58,472 nucleotides of DNA from Fibrobacteria bacterium. GTDB taxonomy: Bacteria > Fibrobacterota > Fibrobacteria > UBA5070. Positions 45,901-57,900 of this stretch are shown in pieces. The notes beneath the pieces were generated by a model. The model was given only the letters and a program-made list of their open reading frames with translations, was not told the DNA's origin and searched no databases. Made by a program: the position numbers and the translations under genes. The number at the start of each line of letters is the position of its first letter. The stretch's first letter is position 1. The stretch spans positions 1 to 58,472 of the forward strand of contig JACKCV010000008.1 of assembly GCA_020633825.1 (NCBI GenBank), in the 5' to 3' direction.

Positions 45901-48900
45901 TCCGACTTCGGTTGTGGAAGGCGCTTCGTATTCGTACACGGTTGTAGCGACAGATGCCGACGGGGATGTGCTGACCAACACGGCTGGCGCGCTTCCCGAA
46001 GGAATGACCTTCGACGTGTCGACTCGGACCTTCGCTTGGACTCCGGGATATGAAGCGGCCGGTAGCTACCCGCTCTCGGTGACGGTGAGGGACGGCAAGG
46101 GCGGGGAAGCCACGCAGGCGTGGACGTTGGAAGTCGTCGACGCCAATCGTGCGCCGGTGATCACCTCGATCGCTCCGACTTCGGTTGTGGAAGGCGCCTC
46201 GTATTCGTACACGGTTGTAGCGACAGATGCCGACGGGGATGTGCTCTCCTATGTGTCGGGGGTGTTGCCAGAGGGAATGACCTTCGACGCCCTGACGCAG
46301 ACCTTTGCTTGGACTCCGGGATATGAAGCGGCCGGTAGCTACCCGCTCTCGGTGACGGTGAGGGACGGCAAGGGCGGGGAAGCCTCGCAGGCGTGGACGT
46401 TGGATGTCGTCGACGCCAATCGTGCACCCGTGATTACTTCGATCGCTCCGACTTCGGTTGTGGAAGGCACCTCGTATTCGTACACCGTGACCGCGACGGA
46501 TGCCGACGGGGATGTGCTCTCCTATGTGTCGGGGGAATTGCCAGAGGGAATGACCTTCGACGCCCTGACGCAGACCTTTGCTTGGACTCCGGGATATGAA
46601 GCGGCCGGTAGCTACCCGCTCTCGGTGACGGTGACGGATGGCAAGGGCGGGGAAGCCACGCAGGCGTGGACGTTGGATGTCGTCGACGCCAATCGTGCAC
46701 CCGTGATTACTTCGATCGCTCCGACTTCGGTTGTGGAAGGCGCTTCGTATTCGTACACCGTGACCGCGACGGATGCCGACGGGGATGTTCTCTCCTACGT
46801 GTCGGGGGTATTGCCAGAGGGAATGACCTTCGACGCCCTGACGCAGACATTGGCTTGGACTCCGGGATATGACGCGGCCGGTAGCTACCCGCTCTCGGTG
46901 ACGGTGACGGACGGTAAGGGCGGGGAAGCCACGCAGGCGTGGACGCTGGATGTCGTCGACGCCAATCGTGCGCCGATGATCACCTCGACCGCTCCGACTT
47001 CGGTTGTGGAAGGCGCCTCGTATTCGTACACGGTTGTAGCGACAGATGCCGACGGGGATGTGCTGACCTACGCGGCTGGCGCGCTTCCCGAAGGAATGAC
47101 CTTCGACGTGTCGACTCGGACCTTCGCTTGGACTCCGGGATATGAAGCGGCCGGTAGCTACCCGCTCTCGGTGACGGTGAGGGACGGCAAGGGCGGGGAT
47201 GCCTCGCAGGCGTGGACGTTGGATGTCGTCGACGCCAACCGTGCGCCCGTGATTACCTCGATCGCTCCGACTTCGGTTGTGGAAGGCGCTTCGTATTCGT
47301 ACACCGTGACCGCGACGGATGCCGACGGGGATGTGCTGACCTACATGGCTGGCGCGCTTCCCGAAGGAATGACCTTCGACGTGTCGACTCGGACCTTCGC
47401 TTGGACTCCGGGATATGAAGCGGCCGGTAGCTACCCGCTTTCTGTGACGGTGACGGACGGCAAGGGCGGGGAAGCCACGCAGACGTGGACGCTGGAAGTC
47501 GTCGACGCCAATCGTGCTCCCAAAATTGTGAGCATTCCCGGCACGAGGGTGACTGTGGATAGCCTCTACGTGTATGACGTGGATGCGGTTGATCCAGATC
47601 TGGACGCTTTGAGGTACGAGCTTCGTCGTGGTCCGATGGGGATGACGATTGAGGCAACGACGGGCCTGGTTCGCTGGTTGGCCCCTCCTGAGAGCATGGG
47701 AGTTGTGGACACCGTGGCGGTTGCGGCCGTGGATAATCGCGGGATGGAAGACGAGCAGACGTACCTGCTGTACGTGTCGACGTCAGGTCCGAAGATCGTG
47801 AGTACACCGGTGACGAGCTATTCGATTCCTTATCCGTCGAAGGCGTGGACTCTGCCTTGGACGATTCGGGACTTCGATCGGACGAAGTCAGCGGATTTCA
47901 ATCGCAATTACGACGAAGTTGCTCCGGGTCTTGTGGGGACTCGCCTCGGACCCGACCGCAAGCCACAATGGGTTGGTCCAGCGGGTCGAGGTGGGATTGA
48001 GAATGAGGCCTCTTTCGGGCAGTGGTTTCGTGATGTCGTCGATACGAACATTCGGATCGACGCGAATGTGAGCGTTTATGGGAGCTACTTGGATCGATCT
48101 CAGTATTTAACGGAATATGTTCCTGGGAAGTCGTCGAATCAGTCCTGGGCAGCGGAATGTCACACAGGCTTTCTCTATCGCGCAGGTAGCGACCAGCGTA
48201 TCGGATTCCTCAATTCGGAAAATGCGTCCTGGTTGTTCTTGAACGACAGTCTGGTTGTGGATCTGGGCGGTATTCACGGCTCCATGGATAGTTGGATCTA
48301 TTTGGACACACTGGCTCGCCGAACTGGACTAGAAAATGGCTCCTGGGTTTCCGTGGATGCCTTCGTTGCTGCGCAAAGGCGGGATCGAGGTGGTTACGTC
48401 CAGCTTTACTTCAAGGGTATCAATCTCGAACCTGGTCAGCAGTACAACTACGATGTGGATGCGGTAGGGGGCATCGGCCGGAAGTTGTACTCATTGGCTG
48501 CGGGTCCTGTCGGGATGAAGATGAATTCCGACAACGGGATGGTTTATTGGAATCCGGATTTGAGCGGAGTTGGCAACCATCTGGTTCGAGTTCGCGTGAC
48601 GGACAGCATTGGTCAAGTGGACAGCCAGGGCTACGTGCTACGAGCGAACAGCCAGTTGAATCGTCCTCCGCGCATCGTGTCGGAACCTGTTCTGACTGCG
48701 ATCGTTGACAGCGCGTATACCTACGATGTGGACGCTGTGGATCCGGACATCGACGCTTTGACCTACGAGCTTCGTCGTGGTCCGATGGGGATGACGATTG
48801 ATGCGATGACTGGGCTGGTCCGCTGGGTTGCCCCTCCGGAGAGCATGGGGGTTGTGGACACTGTAGTGGTTGCGGCTCTCGATGACCGCGGGATGGAAGA

Positions 48901-51900
48901 CGAGCAGACGTACCTGCTGTACGTGTCGACGTCTGGTCCGAAGATCGTGAGCACACCGGTGACGAGCTATTCGATTCCTTATCCGTCGAAGGCGTGGACT
49001 CTGCCCTGGACGATTCGAGACTTCGACCACACGAAGAGTTCAGACTTTAATGTGGTATTCCAGGACCACATCGAGCGTGATCTAGTTGCCTCGCGGCTCG
49101 GTCCGGACGGAAAGCCTCAGTGGATCGGTCCTTCGGGTCGCGGAGGAATCGAGAGCAAGGCATCGTTCGGGCAGTGGTACCGCGATGTTCCCGACACGAA
49201 CGTTCGTTCGGATCTGTTCAACGGAGCGTTCGACGCGAGCTTCACTGGTTTTCTGACGGACATGGTTCCGGGTGGTAGCGCCAATCGCTCCTGGACGGGA
49301 GAGTCGCACGCGGGGTTCGTGTATCATGCGGGCACGAACCAGCGGGTTGGTTTGTATTCCAACGAGCTGACCTCCTGGCTATTCCTGAACGACACTTTGG
49401 TAATTGACCAAGGTGGCATTCACAACGGGACGGAGGCTTGGGTTTCGGTGGACACTGTGGCCCTCCGTCTAGGTGTTTCGGATGGTTCGTGGATGCGCCT
49501 GGATATTTTTGTGGCGGCTCGTTCTCCGTCCCTGGGTGGTGCCTTGCGTGTCTACCATCAGAATGCGAGCCTGGAGCCTGGCCAGCAATACACCTACGAT
49601 GTGGATGCGGTAGGAGGCATCGGCCGGAAGTCTTACACATTGGCTGCGGGTCCCGTTGGGATGAAGATGAATCCCGACAATGGGATGGTCTATTGGAATC
49701 CGGATTTGAGCGGAGTTGGCAACCATCTGGTTCGAGTTCGCGTGACGGACAGCATTGGTCAGGTGGACAGCCAGAGTTATGTGCTACGAGCGAACAGCCA
49801 GTTGAATCGTCCTCCGCGCATCGTGTCGGAACCTGTTCTGACTGCGATCGTTGACAGCGCGTATACCTACGATGTGGACGCTGTGGATCCGGACATCGAC
49901 GCTTTGAGCTACGAGCTTCGCCGTGGTCCGATGGGGATGACGATTGATGCGATGACTGGGCTGGTCCGCTGGGTTGCCCCTCCGGAGAGCATGGGGGTTG
50001 TGGACACTGTAGTGGTTGCGGCTCTCGATGACCGCGGGATGGAAGACGAGCAGACGTACCTGCTGTACGTGTCGACGTCTGGTCCGAAGATCGTGAGCAC
50101 ACCGGTGACGAGCTATTCGATTCCTTATCCGTCGAAGGCGTGGACTCTGCCCTGGACGATTCGAGACTTCGACCACACGAAGAGTTCAGACTTTAATGTG
50201 GTATTCCAGGACCACATCGAGCGTGATCTAGTTGCCTCGCGGCTCGGTCCGGACGGAAAGCCTCAGTGGATCGGTCCTTCGGGTCGCGGAGGAATCGAGA
50301 GCAAGGCATCGTTCGGGCAGTGGTACCGCGATGTTCCCGACACGAACGTTCGTTCGGATCTGTTCAACGGAGCGTTCGACGCGAGCTTCACTGGTTTTCT
50401 GACGGACATGGTTCCGGGTGGTAGCGCCAATCGCTCCTGGACGGGAGAGTCGCACGCGGGGTTCGTGTATCATGCGGGCACGAACCAGCGGGTTGGTTTG
50501 TATTCCAACGAGCTGACCTCCTGGCTATTCCTGAACGACACTTTGGTAATTGACCAAGGTGGCATTCACAACGGGACGGAGGCTTGGGTTTCGGTGGACA
50601 CTGTGGCCCTCCGTCTAGGTGTTTCGGATGGTTCGTGGATGCGCCTGGATATTTTTGTGGCGGCTCGTTCTCCGTCCCTGGGTGGTGCCTTGCGTGTCTA
50701 CCATCAGAATGCGAGCCTGGAGCCTGGCCAGCAATACACCTACGATGTGGATGCGGTAGGAGGCATCGGCCGGAAGTCTTACACATTGGCTGCGGGTCCC
50801 GTTGGGATGAAGATGAATCCCGACAATGGGATGGTCTATTGGAATCCGGATTTGAGCGGAGTTGGCAACCATCTGGTTCGAGTTCGCGTGACGGACAGCA
50901 TTGGTCAGGTGGACAGCCAGAGTTATGTGCTACGAGCGAACAGCCAGTTGAATCGTCCTCCGCGCATCGTGTCGGAACCTGTGTTGGCTGCAAATTTTAA
51001 AGAGCCCTACATCTATTCTGTGGTGGCTCAGGATCCAGATGGTGATACCCTCGAATTCCGCCTTCTCGATGCGCCCGATGGAATGGAGATTGATACCGTT
51101 TCGGGGATAGTCATTTGGTCCGCATCAGGGATTCTGGATGGATACTTCGACGTCTCGGTGGAGGTCACGGATCCCTCCGGTGAGTCGGATCGCCAAGATT
51201 GGCAGGTCCACCTCGGTGATCCAAGTCTGGGTGGTGCAGAGGGGATTGTCTACTCGGACTCTCTCTCCTTTGGATCGTGGAAAGAAGTGGACCCCAGCGA
51301 GCGAGCCACCACGCCTGTACGGCTCGACCGAATTTCGACACCGTTCAATGCCGCGATTGGGATTGACTACCAGGAGTCGACCAACAATTTGATCATGTCC
51401 GTGAATTATGGGACTGGAGGTTCACCCTACAACTTGGAAAAGGTCCTCCCCGACGGAACTCATGTCCAGTTTTCCGGGCTTTCTGGCCTGACCGACGAAC
51501 TGAAAATCGCTGTTGTCCGTCGGGGAAACCGTGGAGGCTTCCAGACCGGAGACTTGTTCACAGGAAACGGCATTGACGGTGAAATTGTCCATGTCAGCGA
51601 GGACGGATCTGTTGTTGAAAATCCCTGGGTATCGCTTCCGGGAACCGGAAACGGTTTGATGCGCGGGTCCTTGGCTGTGGACCCTTTCGGTAGCTGGGGA
51701 GGCGATTTGGTCGTGGTCACCACTAGTGGGGAAGTTTGGAGAATTACTTCCTCAAAAGAGGCAACAAAGTTGGCCTCCGTGAATACCCATCTCGAGGGAA
51801 TGGCTTTTATTCCCAGCCGACCAGACCGATACGGTCCTCTGGCTGGACTTGTGTGTGCTGGCGCTGAAAACCAAGGCCTGATGTACTGCTTCGATCAAGA

Positions 51901-54900
51901 CGGGACGGTCAAGACTTGGAACCTGGGCGTTGACATCGAAGACATGGAAATCATCCGTCCGGGCGAGCATTGGTACGGTGTCAACTACGGTTCGGGTCGA
52001 CTGTTGGGGGTCGATGCTGACCAGTGGCGCACGATGGCTGGTGATATCCTTCTCCACAGCGAATATGTAGCTGGGGCTCGGTCTGGCATGTGGCACCTGT
52101 GGTTCGAGAACGATTCTCTACGAGTCAATGAGATTCCATTGGCACAAGGGTCGGTCTTGCCGCAGCAGTGGGAGCATGCGACGTTTGCGCGTGCAGGTGT
52201 CGTAGAACTCCCCCCCATGCCGCCATCGAACCCGATTGCAAACTGGACGGTCTGGTCAGATCTCGACAGCGATAGTCAAATCGATTCTCTGGAGCCGCTG
52301 ACAACAACTGATTCGCAAGGTAACTGGAGGTTGGAAGGTTTGGCCCCTGGCCCAGCAAGAATCCGCGTTCTTCCTGTCGAAGGTTGGGTCGCTATCAATC
52401 CAGATTCGGCGGCCCGGACGGTCCGGATCGATTCTGGGGCTATTGTGGGGTCAGTGGAATTCTCTTTCGCCCCCATCGATTCCGTGTGGCGTGATCGACC
52501 TCCGGTGATCATCGGGATTCCAACGGTTAGGAAGGTGGTTGTCCCGGATGGCCGCTGGACGTACACACCTTCCGCGCACGATTCCGATGGAGACGTCCTG
52601 ACCTGGAGGCTCCACGAGGCACCGGTAGGAATGATGATCGACGCGTCTACGGGTGCGTTGGATTGGAGTCCCACGATTCAGCAGGCGGGCCCCCATCGAG
52701 TGACCATCATTGTCGACGATGGTCGGGGCGGAATGGACTTCGCAAGCTGGATTGTGCATGTCGGATCCGCCAATGAATCGCCGAAAATTCATCATGGAGA
52801 TGTCCATCGAGTCTTTCTCGGTCGCGAATTCTTTCTCGATGTCGACGCGAACGATTCGGAAGACGGCCAGCTTCCTGTAGTTCTCGCCTACGGACCCGAA
52901 GGAATGATCCTCCAAGATGGCCGGCTCACGTGGACACCGGATGCACTTGGAAAGGCTTTCGTGGTCCTTCAGGCGACCGACCGTCTTGGTGCTTCCGACT
53001 ATCTGAATCTGGTCCTCAATCCGCTCGATCCCGCCAAATGCGCGTTGCCCTTCATCCGCGGTACTCCTCCTGAGTCTCTTTGGCTTGGAGAATCCATGTC
53101 CTGGACACCTCAGATTGGCTCGAACAATTGGGAAGTGGCGTTTGTAGTCGCCGAACTGGTGGATTCACCGATCGGAGCTACGTGGAACGGCTCGAGTGTC
53201 CAATGGATTCCGGATTCGACGCAATTGGGGACTCACCGGTTTGGATTGCGAGTCTTCGATGAATACGGGATGGATTCTGTTCGTGTCTGGGATGTGGAAG
53301 TGGTCCAACCCAACAGATTCCCCGTATTGTCGGCGTTCCCAGAGTTCCCTGCTCACGTGGGTTCGCCCTGGACGGCGAGGGTTCTCGCGATGGACCCAGA
53401 CGGAGATCCGCTGAGGTGGAGTCTTCTCGAAGCTCCCTTGGGCATGACAATCGATCAGGAAGGGCAACTGAATTGGCCTCTTCCGACCGATGCTGGATTT
53501 GCCACCATTCGTGGACAGGTGAAGGATGATCGAGGAGGGCAAATCCTGTTTCAGTTCGATTTGCCAGTCTTGGCCGATCAGAACCTTGCACCAACCCTCG
53601 CGGTCCGAGGACCCGCCGCGGGTTTGGCCGGACAGACCATGCAGTACGATGTCATGGCCAAGGATCCCGAAGGTGGAGCAGTTCAGCTTCGCATCGGACC
53701 GTCTTCAGCGGCTGGTGGTATCCTCCAGGAAGGACGATTCCAGTGGACGGGTACGGCTCCGGGCCAATTCTTCTTGGAACTTGTCGCCGAGGATAGCCTT
53801 GGGGCAAGCGTGTCCCATCGCTGGGAAGTTGGACTCGAACAGGATTCCGAAGCCCCCCGGCTAGAACTTTCTGCGTCCCCGGTGGATCCGAAGGTGGGCG
53901 ATACGGTGTCCATCCTTGCGGTCGCGCAGGATCCCTCCGGAATCGTTTCCACCCGGCTCTCCGTAGCAGGTCAAGTTCTTTCCGTCCAGGCTGGACACGC
54001 CATTTGGATTCCGCAGATTGCTGGTACAGCAAGCTTGACTTGGGAAGCGACAGATTCTCTTGGAAACGCGACTGTGCGCACGCTACCGATCGAAGTACAG
54101 GCTGGTATGTCGCCTCTCGATCCCGGCGACCTCCCCTCCCTGACCATCATGCATTCTCCTTCCTCTCCACAGGTTGGGGAGGTGGTCTCGACCTCGCTTG
54201 AGGTCGCTCGTCCTGAAAACCTGGAGGCCTTGTTTGTGCGCCTCGATGGTCGGGAGCTTCCCGTCGATGTGGATGGGACCGTTCGGTGGGAAGTTCACCA
54301 TGCGGGATCCTACATCTTCGAAGCAGTCCTCCGGGCTGTCGACGGGACGGTCGAAACCTATGAAGACACCGTGGAAGTACCACCCGCGATCGCTTCAGGT
54401 GACCTCTCTGTCTCCATTCTCTCAGTCGCTGGTCACTCGGTCGCGACCGGCGAATCGGAGATCGAGCTTGCTGGGGTCGCCGATGTTCGTGGATCGGTTT
54501 CCGCTGAGGTCGGATGCGATTGGACCCTCGAATGGATCGGACCGGAGGGCGGGATCATGCTCGTCGGACTGGGGCAAGGGGCTCGGGATAGCTCGTTCCT
54601 GGGGTTGCTCGATGCTACCGTCCTCGAAAATGGACCTGGGACGCTGCGACTGACCGTGCGCGATGCGGCCGGCCGCGAAACGTCCGACGAAGTGGCCCTG
54701 CGCATTGTCGGCGAAAAGAAGCTGGGGATCTTCAGCATCGCCTTCACCGACCTGCGACTTCCGCTGAGCGGGATGGAACTTGCCGCCAGACGCACCTACG
54801 ACAGCCGTCGACGCTCCACGAAGGGTGATTTCGGATGGGGTTGGGATCTCGACATGTCGCGCGTGGAAGTTCTCGAAAACATGCCCCAGGGCGATGGCTG

Positions 54901-57900
54901 GACATTGCAATGGGCTGGCCCATTCGGAAGGACTTTGCGGAGTTCACGCAAGCATACCGTGACTGTTCGGATCCCGGGGTTGCGAACTCAGGAGTTCGTG
55001 GCCAAACCCGAGGTCACGCTCGCTTGTGGTGGTGCGTCCATCTGTTTCTCGGTGCCCAATTCCGGGACCATGACCTACGAGGCTCAACCGGGAACGTATG
55101 GCAAGCTACAGCCCGCCGACATGTCGTCGTCCTTCCAGATCATGGGTGGAACCCTTGTGTCCGAGGACAACCTCGTCGACGAGGATGGTGCCCTGCAGCC
55201 ATACGATCCTGACGAATACCTGCTGACGCTGGCCGATGGATCGGAGTGGTGGCTGGATCAGAAGGCTGGTCGTGTCTCCCAGATCAAGGACGCCAATGGA
55301 AATCTGGTCCAATTTTCGGGCAACCAGATCGTCCACAGCGACGGACGCGGGATTCTGATGACTCGGGATGCCCAGAATCGCATTTCGGAAATGCGCGACG
55401 GCACAGGGCGCATGGTGCGCTACGCCTACGATGCGGACGGCAATCTCGCTTCAGCGACCGATCCCGCGGGCAACATCACGCGCTTCCGCTACAATGCAAG
55501 CCACTACCTTACCGACATCGTGGATCCGCGTGGAGTGAATGCCCTGCGCGTGGAGTACGACAGCGCCGGACGCGTGGTCCGGCAGATCACGGCCAAAGGA
55601 GATACCCTCACCTCTGAGCACGATCTCCAGGCCAACGTCGAAACCATGGTCTCTCCCAAGGGCACACGCACCTCGTTCACCTACGACGACCAGGGGAACG
55701 TGACTTCCAAGACGGTTGATGGGCACACCTGGACCTATACCCTCGATGCCAATGGGAAGGTGACACGTACCGACAATCCCGATGGCACGTTCACGGCCAG
55801 CGTCTTCGATGCCATGGGCAACGAGATCGAGTCCGTGGATGCCCTGGGCCATCGCTCTACTCGAGCCTTCCTCGCCGGAACCGACAAGCTGTTGCTAGAA
55901 ACAGATCCGTTGGGACGGACCTCCCGCTACGAATACGATGCGCGCGGAAACCTCCTTCGCTCCATCGGTCCCGACGGGGTGGTCCTGGTGCGACAAGGCG
56001 TCGACGGCAAGGGAAATGTGGTGGCCGACACGAGCGTTTTGGGCGTCGTGACCACCTACACATACGACGCTTCCAGCCATCGGACCAGCCAGACGGATGG
56101 GCTTGGGCGCACGAATCGGTGGACCTACGATAGCCGGGGGAACGTTCTGACCGAGGTCGACGCGACCGGCCAGGTGACGACGCACACATACGACGCGAAC
56201 GGCAATCGAACCAGCTCCACTCTTCCCGACGGGCGGACAACGCGAACGGAATACACGAGCTTTGGGAAGCCGCGTCAGGTGGTCGATGCCCTGGGTCGCA
56301 CCACGCGGACCGTCTACGACGCCACCGGCCAGGCGATTTCGACCATTCGCGCCGATGGCTCGAGCACCGGGCGTCGCTACGACGCCGAGGGGAACGTGAT
56401 CGGTACGACCGACGCAGCAGGGCGTTCGACGACGATGTCCTACGACCCCGAAGGAAGGTTGATCGAGACGGTTTTCGTCGACAGCGCCAGCGTTCGAAGC
56501 GAGTACGACGCCATGGGGCGCAGGATCGCGAGCATCGACGCGGCGGGACATCGCACCGTCTACGAGTATGACGCGGCGGGGCGGGATACCCTCGTCCGCG
56601 ATGCGCAGGGGCACGAGACGGTCTCGCGGTACGATGCTGCAGGCCGTAAAATCGAGGTCGTAGACGCCCTCGGGCGCCGAACGCAGACCCTTTACGACCT
56701 GTACGACAGGGTGGTGAAGGTCGTGTATCCGGACGGAAGCTTCGACTCCACAGAATACGATGCGGCAGGCCGGAAGACGGCTGCCATAGACGCCATGCTC
56801 CGTCGGACCGAGTTCTCCTACGATGCCGCGGGCCAGCTCGTGGCGGTGCAGGACCCGTCGGGAGAGACCACGCGATACGAATACGACCCCCGCGGCAACA
56901 GGACGAGCCAGATCGACGCCAAGGGTCGCGCGACGACCTTCCGGCACGATGCTTTGGGGCGGCAGACGGCCAAGGTGTATCCCGATGGTGCCTTGGATTC
57001 GACGGAATACGACGAAGTCGGCCAGGTTTTACGCCACATTTCAGCCAACGGCGAAGCAACCCGGTTCGCCTACGATCTGTTGGGTCGCGAGATCCGGCGG
57101 ACTCTTCCCAGCGGCAAGGTCGTCACGACCGAATGGAACGTGGATGGAAGCCGTGCCAGCGTCCTGGACGATCGCGGTTTGACGCGCTACGGCTACGACG
57201 CTCGGGGCCGGCTGGCCTCGGTCTCCAATCCCGACGGAAGCATCTTGACCTACGGGTACGACCGGGCGGGACGGATCGTGTCGAGAGGAACCCCTTGGGG
57301 CGAAACCCGATACGTGGTGGACGCACTGGGACGGTTGGATACACTGGTGGATTCGCGAGCAGGCTCCGTGGCCTTCGGCTACGACGCCTTGGGCCGGACC
57401 GTCTCCGTGGCACGACCGAACGGGATCCGCACGCTGTATGAATACACTCAGCGAGGGATGATCGGAGGGCTTCGGCATGTTCGCGGTTCCAACGAGGTGG
57501 TCAGGTTCTCCTACGACTTCGATGCCTCGGGACTTCGAATCGGGGCCGGGGAGACCTTTGAGGGCACGGTGCGGCCCGTGGGATGGACCCACGACCGGAA
57601 CCAGCGCCTGACCGATGAGTCGCGTTCGGGAGTGACAAGCTCGTGGGAGTACGACGCGGTATCGAACCGTATTTCGCAAACCGTGGCAGGGGGCTCACTC
57701 GCAGCGGTCTTCGACACCCGCGATCGTCTGACGAGTCTGGGCGCCGCGACCTACGCCTGGGATGTGACCGGACGACTGCGCAGTCGCGTCCGTGCCGGAG
57801 AGACCACAACCTTCGCCTGGGGCGATGCCGACCGTCTGGTGCGGGCAGATCTCCCCTCGGGGACCACGATCGCGTACACCTACGACGCCCAGGGGAAGAT

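Noticed and set aside
44755..47418. Series of 68-codon frames repeated every 273 bp
   Set aside because: They are a second frame of the Ig-like repeats, repeating only because the DNA repeats.
44507..47509. CRISPR-like regular repeats
   Set aside because: The period of 273 bp is far too long, there are no unique spacers, and the repeats code for protein in a single frame.
49242..50102. Minus-strand frames of 200-286 codons in the duplicated modules
   Set aside because: They are shadows of the giant gene that recur with the 1,146-bp duplication; the proteins are Pro/Ser/Arg-rich without domains.
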